Below are positions 43,194 to 52,560 of a stretch of DNA of 64,000 nucleotides, piece by piece; positions within the stretch are counted from its first letter, which is position 1, and each line of letters starts with the position of its first letter. This DNA comes from Burkholderiales bacterium PBB6 (GTDB lineage: Bacteria > Pseudomonadota > Gammaproteobacteria > Burkholderiales > Burkholderiaceae_C). The stretch covers positions 372,001-436,000 of the forward strand of contig NKIH01000001.1 of NCBI GenBank assembly GCA_002255925.1, in the 5' to 3' direction. The notes beneath the pieces were generated by a model. That model was given only the letters and a program-made list of their open reading frames with translations. It did not search any database and had not been told where the DNA came from. Position numbers and translations under genes: made by a program.

Positions 43194-44556
43194 TGCCCTG
43201 GGCCAGCACGATGGCCTGGCCGATGTAGCTGCCCGGCGTCATGGCCAGCAGGCGGTCTTTTTCGGCTTGCGGCAGGTCGGTGCTGGCGATGAAGCCCTGC
43301 ATCATGTCGCGGGTCATCGGCTTGCCGCGGGTGAAGGCCTTGAGCTGCTCGTAGGGCTGCGGCAGCGCGTGGCGGCGCATCACGGTCTGGATGGCTTCGG
43401 CCAGCACTTCCCAGGCGCCGTCGAGGTCAGCGGCCAGCGCGTCAACATTGATTTCCAGCTTGCCCAGGCCGCGTGACAGCGAGTCATAACCCAGCAGGGC
43501 GTAACCCAGCGCCACACCCATGTTGCGCAGCACGGTCGAGTCGGTCAGGTCACGCTGCCAGCGGCTGATCGGCAGCTTCTGGCTCAGGTGGGCCAGCAGG
43601 GCGTTGGCCAGGCCGAAGTTGCCTTCGGCGTTCTCGAAGTCGATCGGGTTGACCTTGTGAGGCATCGCCGACGAGCCCACTTCACCGTCCTTGAGCTTCT
43701 GCTTGAAGTAGCCCAGCGAGATGTAGCCCCACACATCGCGCGAGAAGTCGATCAGGATGGTGTTGGTGCGGGTGACGGCGTCAAACAGCTCGGCCATGTA
43801 GTCATGGGGCTCGATCTGGATGGTGTACGGGTTGAACGTCAGGCCCAGGTGGTTTTCAACCACGTTGCGCGAGAAGCTTTCCCAATCCTTGTCGGGGTAG
43901 GCCAGGCTGTGGGCGTTGTAGTTGCCCACGGCGCCGTTCATCTTGGCCAGCAGCGGCACGGCGGCAATGCGCTGGCGCGAGGTGTTCAGGCGGGCGACCA
44001 CATTGGCCACTTCCTTGCCCACGGTGGTCGGGCTGGCGGTCTGGCCGTGGGTGCGCGAGAGCATCGGCACATCGGCAAAACGGTGCGACATGGCCACCAG
44101 GGTGTCGATGATGCGGTCGAGCGACGGCAGCAGCACGTCACGGCGCGCGGCCTGCAGCATCAGCGCATGGCTGGTGTTGTTGATGTCTTCGCTGGTGCAG
44201 GCGAAGTGGATGAATTCACTGGCGGCGACCAGCTCGGCATGGCCTTCGAGCTTCGACTTCAGCCAGTACTCCACGGCCTTGACGTCGTGGTTGGTGGTCT
44301 TCTCGATGTGCTTGATGGCGGCGGCATCTTCTTCGCCGAAACCGGTGATAAAAGCACGCAATTGGCTGCGGCTGGCCTCCGACAGCGGGGCGAAACCGTC
44401 CAGACCGGCGTCAGACAGGGCGATGAACCACTCGATCTCCACCTGCACACGGCGGTGCATCAGGCCGAATTCGGACAACAGCGGGCGCAGATCGGCCACC
44501 TTGGCGGCGTAACGGCCGTCGAGGGGGGACAGGGCCATCAGGGTGGAAAAGCTCAT
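43177..44556 (-). CDS. purB: Adenylosuccinate lyase
   Basis: A 459-residue fumarase/aspartase-superfamily enzyme acting twice in purine synthesis (SAICAR to AICAR, adenylosuccinate to AMP). The superfamily signature GSSAMPHKVNPIDFE is intact, with SEDINNTSHALM, RTHGQTASPT and TTNHDVKAVEYWL also visible. Length matches the E. coli-type PurB (456). The ATG at 44556 begins the usual MSFSTLMALSPLDGRY. Its 3' end overlaps the small membrane protein gene tail-to-tail. Confidence 0.97.
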   Translation of the reverse strand: MSFSTLMALSPLDGRYAAKVADLRPLLSEFGLMHRRVQVEIEWFIALSDAGLDGFAPLSEASRSQLRAFITGFGEEDAAAIKHIEKTTNHDVKAVEYWLKSKLEGHAELVAASEFIHFACTSEDINNTSHALMLQAARRDVLLPSLDRIIDTLVAMSHRFADVPMLSRTHGQTASPTTVGKEVANVVARLNTSRQRIAAVPLLAKMNGAVGNYNAHSLAYPDKDWESFSRNVVENHLGLTFNPYTIQIEPHDYMAELFDAVTRTNTILIDFSRDVWGYISLGYFKQKLKDGEVGSSAMPHKVNPIDFENAEGNFGLANALLAHLSQKLPISRWQRDLTDSTVLRNMGVALGYALLGYDSLSRGLGKLEINVDALAADLDGAWEVLAEAIQTVMRRHALPQPYEQLKAFTRGKPMTRDMMQGFIASTDLPQAEKDRLLAMTPGSYIGQAIVLAQGISAVR

Positions 44557-44713
44557 GGGCGTGCAGACGGTCTGGTCGCGGCGCGGGGATCGCGCTGCGG
44601 GAAGCCCCCTATTTTAAGGCTCAGCGCCTCAGCAGCTGTGTTTCCCTTGCGACGCGGCTTGCGACTGCCTTCGTTAGAATGAAAGCCCAAGGGAAGACCT
44701 CGACAAACTACAC

Positions 44714-45331
44714 ATGAAACTGATCGGTTCACTCACCAGCCCTTACGTGCGCAAAGTCCGGGTTGTGCTGGCAGAGAAGAAGCTCGACTACCAGTTCGTG
44801 CTGGAAGACGTCTGGGGCAATGACGCCATCCTCGCGTCCAACCCGCTCGGCAAGGTGCCTTGCCTGGTGATGGAAGGCGCCGAGGCGGTCTTCGACTCCC
44901 GCGTCATCGTGGAATACGTCGACACCCTGTCGCCGGTTGGCAAGCTGATTCCCGGCACCGGCCGCGAACGTGTGGAAGTGCGCACCTGGGAAGCGCTGGC
45001 CGACGGCCTGCTCGACGCCAGCATCCTCGCCCGCATGGAATTGCACTGGACCGGCCGCACTGAAGCCCAGCGCTCGCAAGCCTGGGTCGATCGCCAGATG
45101 GTGCGTGTGAACGCTGCCGTGGCCGCCATGAGCACCGGCCTGGGCGACAAGCCCTGGTGCGTCGGCATCCACCTCAGCCTGGCTGACATCGCCGTGGGCT
45201 GCGCCCTGGGCTACCTCGATTTCCGCTACCCGGAGATCGACTGGCGCACGCCGTACCCGAACCTGCAGCGCCTGCACGACAAGCTGGCCGCCCGGCCGAG
45301 CTTCATCGACACCGCGCCGCCGGCGGCCTGA
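44714..45331 (+). CDS. Glutathione S-transferase (YibF-like)
   Basis: A 205-residue cytosolic GST-fold protein. The thioredoxin-like N-domain contains MKLIGSLTSPYVRKVRVVL, with Ser in the catalytic/GSH-activating area, followed by NPLGKVPCL (cis-proline loop) and DSRVIVEYVD; the alpha-helical C-domain ends with LHDKLAARPSF. This matches the YibF/SspA-like GSTs of Proteobacteria; substrate unknown. A -10-like TAGAAT lies at 44673-44678 upstream, without a good -35. The neighbour downstream is convergent. Confidence 0.92.
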   Translation: MKLIGSLTSPYVRKVRVVLAEKKLDYQFVLEDVWGNDAILASNPLGKVPCLVMEGAEAVFDSRVIVEYVDTLSPVGKLIPGTGRERVEVRTWEALADGLLDASILARMELHWTGRTEAQRSQAWVDRQMVRVNAAVAAMSTGLGDKPWCVGIHLSLADIAVGCALGYLDFRYPEIDWRTPYPNLQRLHDKLAARPSFIDTAPPAA

Positions 45332-45335
45332 GCCC

Positions 45336-46982
45336 TCAGGCCATCGCGGCCGGGGTGAAGCTGTCGGGTTGCGACAGCGGCCAGTACATCTTGTAGACGC
45401 CGTGCGGCCAGTCCGCCCGGCCCTCGATCGCCTCAATCAGCTGTCCCGGCTTCAGGAAGGGCAGGTGGTGGATCAGCAACTTGACCTGATCGCCCCCCAC
45501 CCGGTGCACGATGTGCTGCGGGCTGATCTCGCCCGGGTGCTTCAGCCCGGCGGCCTGCACCAGTTCCTGCAGCGCGTGCAGCGTGTTGAGGTGGTAGCGG
45601 TAGACCCGCTCCAGCTTGTCAGGCACCACCAGCGCACGCTGGCGGGTCGCGTCTTGCGTGGTGACACCGGTCGGGCAGGTGCCCGTGTGGCAGCTTTGCG
45701 CCTGGATGCAGCCCAGCGCGAACATGAAGCCGCGCGCCGAGTTGCACCAGTCAGCGCCCAGCGCCATGGCACGGGCGATGTCGAAGGCGCCGATGATCTT
45801 GCCGGCCACGCCGATGCGGATGCGGCTGCGCAGATTCAGGCCCACCAGCGTGTTGTGCACCAGCAGCAGGCCTTCCTGCAGCGGCGCGCCGACGTGGTCG
45901 GTGAATTCAAGCGGCGCGGCGCCGGTGCCGCCTTCCGCGCCGTCCACCACGATGAAATCGGGCGTGATGCCGCTGTCCAGCATGGCCTTGCAGATGGCGA
46001 ACCACTCCCAGGGGTGGCCGATGCACAGCTTGAAGCCCACGGGCTTGCCGCCGGAGAGTTCACGCAGCCGCTGCACGAACTGCAGCAGCTCACGCGGGGT
46101 GCTGAAGGCGCTGTGCGCCGCCGGTGACACGCAATCCACGCCCACCGGCACACCACGCGCCAGGGCGATTTCGGGCGTCACCTTCGGGCCCGGCAGCACG
46201 CCGCCGTGGCCGGGCTTGGCGCCCTGTGACAACTTGATCTCGATGAGCTTGACCTGCGGGTCGGTGGCATTGGCCACGAAGGCGGCCTCGTTGAAGCGGC
46301 CGTCGTCGCCGCGGCAGCCGAAATAGCCCGAACCTATCTCCCAGACCAGGTCGCCGCCGTGCACCCGGTGGTGCTGGCTGATCGAGCCCTCACCGGTGTC
46401 GTGCATGAAGCCGCCGCGCTTGGCGCCGCCGTTCAGCGCCAGGATGGCATTGGCGCTCAGCGCGCCGAAGCTCATCGCCGAGATGTTGAAGACGCTGGCG
46501 CTGTAGGGCTGCGCGCAGTTTTCGCCGATGGTGATGCGGAAGTCGTGCCCGGGCAGCTCGGTGGGTTGCAGCGAGTGGTTGATCCACTCGTAGCCGTCGT
46601 GGTGCACATCGAGCTGGGTGCCGAAGGGGCGCTTGTCGGGCTGGCCCTTGGCGCGCTGATAAACCAGCGAGCGCTGCTGGCGGGAAAACGGCGCCGCCTC
46701 GTTGTCGCTTTCGATGAAGTACTGGCGAATCTCGGGGCGGATGAATTCGAGCAGGAAGCGCATGTGCCCGATGACCGGGTAGTTGCGCAGCACGGCATGC
46801 CGCTGCTGGCGGCTGTCGCGCAGGCCGAGCACCACGCCGCACAGACCGAGCAGTGCGAGCCAGCCACCGGTGCCGAAAGACACCTGGGTGAAGGCACCCA
46901 GCAGCGCAAGTACGGCGCAGCACACCCAGACCAGGTAGCGCAGCGGGAAGTGCTGATTCAGGGCATTCAACCAAGCGGGCAT
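45336..46982 (-). CDS. FMN-binding glutamate-synthase-family protein
   Basis: A 548-residue inner-membrane protein. Two hydrophobic segments (about 20-55) precede a central domain like the FMN domain of glutamate synthase: VFNISAMSFGALSANAI, GAKPGHGGVLPG, SQGAKPGHGG, DGAEGGTGAAPLEF and the cluster CIQAQSCHTGTCPTG, which provides cysteines for a 3Fe-4S centre. No glutamine amidotransferase domain is present, so it is not a complete glutamate synthase; the true reaction is unknown. The ATG at 46982 (GGGAG site) is preferred over the upstream frame start. Divergent from the PBP1A gene. Confidence 0.9.
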   Translation of the reverse strand: MPAWLNALNQHFPLRYLVWVCCAVLALLGAFTQVSFGTGGWLALLGLCGVVLGLRDSRQQRHAVLRNYPVIGHMRFLLEFIRPEIRQYFIESDNEAAPFSRQQRSLVYQRAKGQPDKRPFGTQLDVHHDGYEWINHSLQPTELPGHDFRITIGENCAQPYSASVFNISAMSFGALSANAILALNGGAKRGGFMHDTGEGSISQHHRVHGGDLVWEIGSGYFGCRGDDGRFNEAAFVANATDPQVKLIEIKLSQGAKPGHGGVLPGPKVTPEIALARGVPVGVDCVSPAAHSAFSTPRELLQFVQRLRELSGGKPVGFKLCIGHPWEWFAICKAMLDSGITPDFIVVDGAEGGTGAAPLEFTDHVGAPLQEGLLLVHNTLVGLNLRSRIRIGVAGKIIGAFDIARAMALGADWCNSARGFMFALGCIQAQSCHTGTCPTGVTTQDATRQRALVVPDKLERVYRYHLNTLHALQELVQAAGLKHPGEISPQHIVHRVGGDQVKLLIHHLPFLKPGQLIEAIEGRADWPHGVYKMYWPLSQPDSFTPAAMA

Positions 46983-47192
46983 CTGAAAGGCTCCCAGGCA
47001 GCTCGAGGCAGGAAAGGCCATTGTGCTGCCGAACGTGCGCTCGCCAACAGAGACAGACAGCACGCAATCCCGAAGCTTTTCAGGGGTTATGACAGGACCT
47101 TGTCGGGGCTTTCGCCGTCTTCGCGACGGAGGGCGCGCACCGCAGCCGGCCCGCCATGCCCATAATCAGCCCGCCTTGATTCGCTGTGCCCC

Positions 47193-49568
47193 ATGACGAT
47201 CCAGAACCTCGCGGCCTTGCGCCGCCACCTCGCCCGGCCTGCTGGCTGCCTTGCCGAACATCGACCAGAACACCGCGCCGGGCGAGAAGCCGGCGGCATC
47301 GTGTTGGCCCTGCTGCTGGCGCTGGTGGCGCTGGTGCTGGTCGGCGGGCTGCTGCTGGGTGGGGCGGCGGCTTGGTACTCGCAGCAGTTGCCCACGCTCG
47401 ACAAGGTCACCGATTACCAGCCGCGCCAGCCCCTGCAGGTGTTCACCCGCGACGGCGTGGAGATCGCCCAGTTCGGCTCCGAGCGCCGGGTGTTCGTGCC
47501 TATCACCGACATGCCCAAGCTGATGCAGGACGCGGTGCTGGCGGTGGAAGACAGCCGCTTCCGCGAGCACAGCGGCATTGATTTCAAGGGCGTGGCCCGG
47601 GCCGTGGTGGCCAACTTCACCGGCGGCATGCGGCAAGGCGCCTCCACCATCACGCAGCAGGTGGCGCGTACGTTTTTCCTGTCGTCGCGGCGCACGCCGG
47701 AGCGCAAGATCAAGGAAGCGCTGTTGGCGCTGAAGATCGAGCAGGAGCTCAGAAAGGACCAGATCCTCGAGCTCTACATGAACCAGATCTACCTCGGCCA
47801 CCGGTCATACGGCTTCGGTGCGGCGGCGCAGGTGTATTTCGGCAAGCCGGTGGCGCAGCTGTCGATCGCCGAAAGCGCGATGCTGGCCGGCCTGCCGCAG
47901 AACCCCGCCTACGCCAACCCCATCACCAACTTCGACCGGGCAACGGCGCGGCAGCAACTGGTGATCGGCCGGATGCTGGCCACCGGCGTCATCACCGAAG
48001 CCCAGGCGGCCCAGGCCAAAGCCGAGAAGCTGCAGATCCGCAGTCCGGGCCAGACGGCGGTGCATGCCGAATACGTGGCCGAAATGGCCCGCAAGGCGGT
48101 GTTCGACCGCTTCGGCGAAGAGGCGTACACCAAGGGCTACAAGGTCACGACCTCGCTGCTGTCGGCTGACCAGCAGGCGGCGTGGGCGGCCTTGCGGCGC
48201 GGCCTGCTCGACCACGAACGCAAGCAGCCTTGGCGCGGCCCGGAAGACAACGAGGAGTTGCCAGACGACTTGGCCGATGCCGAGCAGGCCGCCGCCCAGG
48301 TGCTGAAAGACCACCGCGACGATGAAGACCTGCGCGTGGCGGTGGTGCTGCAGGCCTCACCCAAGGAAGTGTCGGTGCGGCTGGCCACCGGTGAAAGCGT
48401 CAAGCTGAGCGGCGATGGCCTGAAGTGGGCACTGCCGGCGCTCAGCCCGCAGGCACCGGCGGCGCTGGCACTCAAGCGCGGCGCGGTGATCCGCGTGATG
48501 CGCCAGGGCGCTGGCTGGACGGTGGCTCAGTGGCCGCAGGCCCAGGGCGCGCTGGTGGCCCTCGACAGCGCCACCGGCCGCGTGCGGGCCATGGTGGGCG
48601 GCTTTGATTTCAACCGCCAGCCCTTCAACCACGTGACCCAGGCGTGGCGCCAGCCGGGCTCGAGCCTGAAGCCGTTCCTGTACGCCACGGCGCTGGAGCA
48701 CGGCGTGATGCCGGCCACGCTGATCAACGATGCGCCGCTGGCCGATGGCGGCGGCATCGGCGGCTGGAACCCGCAGAACTCCGACGGCCAGTTCGATGGG
48801 CCTTTGACGCTGCGCCGCGCCCTGGCCAAGTCGAAGAACCTGGTCAGCATCCGCCTGGTGCAGCAGATGGGCCTGAGCGAAGCCCGCCAGGGCCTGCTGG
48901 CTTACGGCTTCGAGCTGGACAAGCAGCCCGACAACCTGACCCTGGCGCTGGGCGCCGGCAGCACCAGCCCGCTGCAACTGGCCTCGGCCTACGCGGTGCT
49001 GGCCAATGGCGGCTACAAGGTGACGCCGCTGGTGATCGAGCGCATTGCCGACGCCCAGGGAAAGGTGCTGTTCGAGGCGCCGCCGGCCCCCGCGCTGGAT
49101 GACAGCCTGCGCGTGGTGCCCGCCCGCACCGCCTTCATCACCGGCAGCCTGCTGAACGAAGTGACCCGCACCGGCACGGCCGCGCGCGCCCAGGCCCAGC
49201 TCAAGCGACCCGACGTGTACGGCAAGACCGGCACCACCAACGACGCGGTGGATGCCTGGTTCGGCGGCTACCAGCCCGACATCACGGCCGTGGTGTGGAT
49301 CGGTTATGACGAGCCGCGCAGCCTGGGCAGCCGCGAATCGGGTGGTGGCCTGGCCCTGCCGGTCTGGATCAGCTACATGGAGCGCGCCCTGCGCGGCGTG
49401 CCGGTGCGGCCGGCCGTGCCGCCGGATGGGGTTGTCGAGGTGGACGGCGACTGGCGTTTCACCGACTATGCGGAAGGCGGGTTCGTGCGCCGCATCGGCC
49501 TGGAAGAGCCGGCGGCCGCGGTGGGGCCGGCGGGGGGCGCCTCAGGCGCGGCGAGCGAGCCGAACTGA
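47193..49568 (+). CDS. mrcA: Penicillin-binding protein 1A (bifunctional transglycosylase/transpeptidase)
   Basis: A 791-residue class A PBP of the inner membrane. After a basic, Arg-rich N-terminus and a transmembrane helix (about 35-60), the glycosyltransferase domain starts with AVLAVEDSRFREHSGID (E119) and QGASTITQQVART. The transpeptidase has SxxK at S490-K493 (GSSLKPF), SxN at 547-549 (SKN) and KTG at 678-680. It polymerises and crosslinks peptidoglycan. The Asp/Glu-rich insertion at about 345-380 is like the OB-type insert of PBP1A. An Ala/Gly-rich tail ends the protein. Confidence 0.95.
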   Translation: MTIQNLAALRRHLARPAGCLAEHRPEHRAGREAGGIVLALLLALVALVLVGGLLLGGAAAWYSQQLPTLDKVTDYQPRQPLQVFTRDGVEIAQFGSERRVFVPITDMPKLMQDAVLAVEDSRFREHSGIDFKGVARAVVANFTGGMRQGASTITQQVARTFFLSSRRTPERKIKEALLALKIEQELRKDQILELYMNQIYLGHRSYGFGAAAQVYFGKPVAQLSIAESAMLAGLPQNPAYANPITNFDRATARQQLVIGRMLATGVITEAQAAQAKAEKLQIRSPGQTAVHAEYVAEMARKAVFDRFGEEAYTKGYKVTTSLLSADQQAAWAALRRGLLDHERKQPWRGPEDNEELPDDLADAEQAAAQVLKDHRDDEDLRVAVVLQASPKEVSVRLATGESVKLSGDGLKWALPALSPQAPAALALKRGAVIRVMRQGAGWTVAQWPQAQGALVALDSATGRVRAMVGGFDFNRQPFNHVTQAWRQPGSSLKPFLYATALEHGVMPATLINDAPLADGGGIGGWNPQNSDGQFDGPLTLRRALAKSKNLVSIRLVQQMGLSEARQGLLAYGFELDKQPDNLTLALGAGSTSPLQLASAYAVLANGGYKVTPLVIERIADAQGKVLFEAPPAPALDDSLRVVPARTAFITGSLLNEVTRTGTAARAQAQLKRPDVYGKTGTTNDAVDAWFGGYQPDITAVVWIGYDEPRSLGSRESGGGLALPVWISYMERALRGVPVRPAVPPDGVVEVDGDWRFTDYAEGGFVRRIGLEEPAAAVGPAGGASGAASEPN

Positions 49569-49661
49569 GCAGCGCCGAACTGACCTCTACGGTTGGTTAC
49601 CGCCCTGTCATCTGCCCGGCTTACAGTTGTTGAAGTTCGATGGGATAGAGGTTGTACAACC

Positions 49662-51281
49662 ATGTTGTTGCGTCGTGATTTGCTGACTGGTCTGGCTGGC
49701 CTGGCTGCGTTGCCCCTGGTGGGTTGTGGCCACGCGCCCGCATCGAGCCCCGCCGGTGTGGCCACTGCATCGGCCCCGCTGGCTGAAGCCGGCGCCGTGC
49801 CGCCACCCGCCGCGCCGCTGCCCACGCTGGCCCCCGACGACCTCGCCTGGATCAACCGCCTGAGCTTCGGCGTGAACGGCGGCACCGTGCGCGCCTACGC
49901 CCAGCAAGGCCGCCAGGAATGGCTGCAGAACCAGCTCGCCCCACCAAAATCTGACGGCCTGCCGCAAGCCCTGGCGCTGCGGGTGGCCGGCATGACGATC
50001 GCCACCCGGCCGGTGGCCAACCTGGCCTGGGAGATGCAGGAGCGTCGGCGCGAATCGGAAAGCCCGGGCGAGCCCGCCAACCGCAGCCAGGCGCGCCGGG
50101 CCTGGCAACAGGAAATGAACCGCCTGGAGCGCGAGGCGGCCACGCGCCAGTTCTGGCGCTCGCTCTACAGCCCGCACCAGCTGCGCGAGCAGATGGTCTG
50201 GTTCTGGGGCAACCACTTCAGCATCCACGGCAACAAGCGTGAGCTGCGCGCCCTGGTCGGTGATTACGAAGAAACCGCACTGCGCCCGCATGCGCTCGGC
50301 CGTTTTCAAGACCTGCTGGTGGCCGCGTCGACCCACGCCGCCATGCTGCGTTACCTCGACAACGACCAGAACTCCGCCGGCCGCATCAACGAAAACTTCG
50401 CCCGGGAGCTGATGGAGCTGCACACGCTGGGCGTGAACGGCGGCTATGCCCAGAAAGACGTGCAGGAGCTGGCCCGGCTGCTGACCGGCCTGGGCGTGGC
50501 CAGCGGCGAGGCAACACCCCGCCTGCGTGAGCACCAGATGGCGCAGTACCGCCGCCAGGGCCTGACTGAATTCAATCCGGCGCGCCACGACAACGGCCCC
50601 GTCACCATCCTGGGTGTGACCAGCGGCGGCAAGGGCTGGGACGACATCGTGGCGCAGCTGCAGCGCTTTGCGTTCCACCCGTCCACCGCGCGCCACCTCA
50701 GCCGCAAGATCGCCCGCTTCCTGATGGCCGACGAGCCGCCAGCGGCTGTGGTTGAGCGCATGGCCACGGCTTACCTGAAGGCTGACACGGCGATCGCCCC
50801 GATGCTGCAGGCCTTGTTCGACGCGCCTGAATTTGCACCGTCTCTCGGCCGCAAGTTCAAGGATCCGCAGCGCTGGGTGTTGTCTTCATTGCGTCTGGTG
50901 CATGACGACCGCCTGATCGTCAACCCAGCTCCGGCGCTGACCTGGCTGCAGCGCCTGGGCCAGGCGCCGTGGGGGCGCGTCACGCCGGATGGCTATCCGA
51001 TGCAGGCCTCGGCCTGGTCGGGTTCCGGCCAGCTGGGCACCCGGTTCGAGATCGCCCGGGCCATCGGGGGCGGCACCAACGCCTTGTTCCGTGCGGAAGA
51101 GGGGGGGCCGGTCAACGTGATGGTCGTGCCCGCGTTGGTCAGACTGGAGCAGGCACCGCTGGTGCGCCAGAACGTCTGGCCGGTGCTCTCGGCCGAGACC
51201 CGCAGCGCCTTGGCCGAGGCTGGCAGCCCCGCGCCCTGGAACGCGCTGCTGCTGTCCAGCCCTGAATTCATGCGCTGCTGA
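49662..51281 (+). CDS. DUF1800 lipoprotein
   Basis: A 539-residue exported protein. The N-terminus has a LVGC lipobox (Cys22) after an RR pair (LLRRDLLTGLAG), so it may be Tat- or Sec-exported and lipidated. The DUF1800 hallmarks are LSFGVNGGTVRAYAQQGRQEWLQNQL, the WFWGNHFSIHG motif, NDQNSAGRINENFARELMELHTLGVNGGY and MLQALFDAPEF. Function is unknown; relatives are always adjacent to DUF1501 proteins and are linked to cell-surface or predatory/gliding phenotypes in some bacteria. The DUF1501 gene follows 24 bases later. Confidence 0.9.
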   Translation: MLLRRDLLTGLAGLAALPLVGCGHAPASSPAGVATASAPLAEAGAVPPPAAPLPTLAPDDLAWINRLSFGVNGGTVRAYAQQGRQEWLQNQLAPPKSDGLPQALALRVAGMTIATRPVANLAWEMQERRRESESPGEPANRSQARRAWQQEMNRLEREAATRQFWRSLYSPHQLREQMVWFWGNHFSIHGNKRELRALVGDYEETALRPHALGRFQDLLVAASTHAAMLRYLDNDQNSAGRINENFARELMELHTLGVNGGYAQKDVQELARLLTGLGVASGEATPRLREHQMAQYRRQGLTEFNPARHDNGPVTILGVTSGGKGWDDIVAQLQRFAFHPSTARHLSRKIARFLMADEPPAAVVERMATAYLKADTAIAPMLQALFDAPEFAPSLGRKFKDPQRWVLSSLRLVHDDRLIVNPAPALTWLQRLGQAPWGRVTPDGYPMQASAWSGSGQLGTRFEIARAIGGGTNALFRAEEGGPVNVMVVPALVRLEQAPLVRQNVWPVLSAETRSALAEAGSPAPWNALLLSSPEFMRC

Positions 51282-51305
51282 CACGCCTGACCCGGAAGGC
51301 CCTGG

Positions 51306-52538
51306 ATGCATCGCCGTCATTTTCTGAACCACGCCTGGCGCGGGGCCGCTGCGGCCTCGGCCCTGGGTGCCGTGCAGGGCCGTTTGTGGGCAGCCGCCCC
51401 CGAGAGCGCCAGCCCGCCGCCGCGGCTGTTGATGGTGTTCCTGCGTGGCGCGGCCGATGCGGCCAGCGTGCTGGTGCCGGTCAGCAGCGATTTCTACTAC
51501 GAGGCCCGGCCCCGCATCGCCATCGCCCGGCCAGGCGCCCAGGCCGACGCCGCCTTGCCGCTGACCGCCGACTGGGGCCTGCACCCGGCGCTGGCACCAA
51601 GCCTGGCGCCGCTCTACCAGCAGGGGCAGCTGGCCTGGGTGCCGTTTGCCGGCAGCCACAACCTGTCGCGCAGCCACTTTGAAACCCAGGACAGCGTCGA
51701 GTACGGCTTCGACGACATCACGGCCGGCGCCAAGCAGCAGTCGGGTTTTTTGAACCGGCTGGCGCAGCAACTGGGCAGCCAGCGGCGCGACAGCATGGCC
51801 TTCACCGACCAGCTGCCGATCATCCTGCGCGGTGCGCTGCCGGTGCCCAATCTGCGGCTGGCGTCGTCGGTACGTAATGCGGTGGACGAGCGCCAGGCGG
51901 CGCTGATCGCCCGCATGTACCGCGACCAGCCGCTGGCCGGTGCCGTGGCCGAAGGCTTCGAGGTCAAGCGCGAGGCGATGCGTGACATGGCCGCCGGCGC
52001 CAGCGCCGAGATGCAGGCCGCCAGCCGCAACGCGCTGAGCAGCAGCGGCTTCGAGGCCGAAGCACGTCGCGTCGCCCAGATGATGCGCGAGCGTTATCAC
52101 CTCGGGTTTCTCGATGTGGGAGGCTGGGACACCCATGTGAACCAGGGCAATGCCACCGGCACCCTGGCCAGCCGGCTGGGTGAGCTGGGCCGTGGCCTGG
52201 CCGCCTTCGCGGACGCGATGGGCCCGGCCTGGCGTGACACCGTGGTGGTGGTCTTCAGCGAGTTCGGCCGCACGCTGCGTGAAAACGGCAACCGCGGCAC
52301 CGACCACGGCCACGGCACGGTGTGCGCCGTGATGGGCGGCCGGGTGCGCGGTGGCCGGATCGCCGGCGAGCAGGTGGCGGTGTCGGCCGCCACGCTGCAC
52401 CAGAACCGCGACTTCCCCGTGCTCACCTCCTACCAGGAGCTGTTCGGCGGTTTGTTCCAGCGCCTCTACGGCCTCAGCCCGGCGCAGGTGCAGGCGGTGT
52501 TTCCGGGCAGCCAGCCGAAGGACCTCGGTCTGGTGTGA
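51306..52538 (+). CDS. DUF1501 exported protein
   Basis: A 410-residue partner of the preceding gene. The N-terminus MHRRHFLNHAWRGAAAAS is a Tat-type signal (RRxFL). DUF1501 marks include RLLMVFLRGAADAAS, SHFETQDSVEYG, DVGGWDTHVNQG and VVVVFSEFGRTLRENGNRGTDHGHG, the last reminiscent of the alkaline-phosphatase/sulfatase fold metal-binding region. The family is thought to be a hydrolase-like periplasmic protein of unknown substrate. It ends 22 bases before the stop of the convergent flavoprotein gene. Confidence 0.92.
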   Translation: MHRRHFLNHAWRGAAAASALGAVQGRLWAAAPESASPPPRLLMVFLRGAADAASVLVPVSSDFYYEARPRIAIARPGAQADAALPLTADWGLHPALAPSLAPLYQQGQLAWVPFAGSHNLSRSHFETQDSVEYGFDDITAGAKQQSGFLNRLAQQLGSQRRDSMAFTDQLPIILRGALPVPNLRLASSVRNAVDERQAALIARMYRDQPLAGAVAEGFEVKREAMRDMAAGASAEMQAASRNALSSSGFEAEARRVAQMMRERYHLGFLDVGGWDTHVNQGNATGTLASRLGELGRGLAAFADAMGPAWRDTVVVVFSEFGRTLRENGNRGTDHGHGTVCAVMGGRVRGGRIAGEQVAVSAATLHQNRDFPVLTSYQELFGGLFQRLYGLSPAQVQAVFPGSQPKDLGLV

Positions 52539-52560
52539 AGTCGGCTGGAGGCTGGCGGCC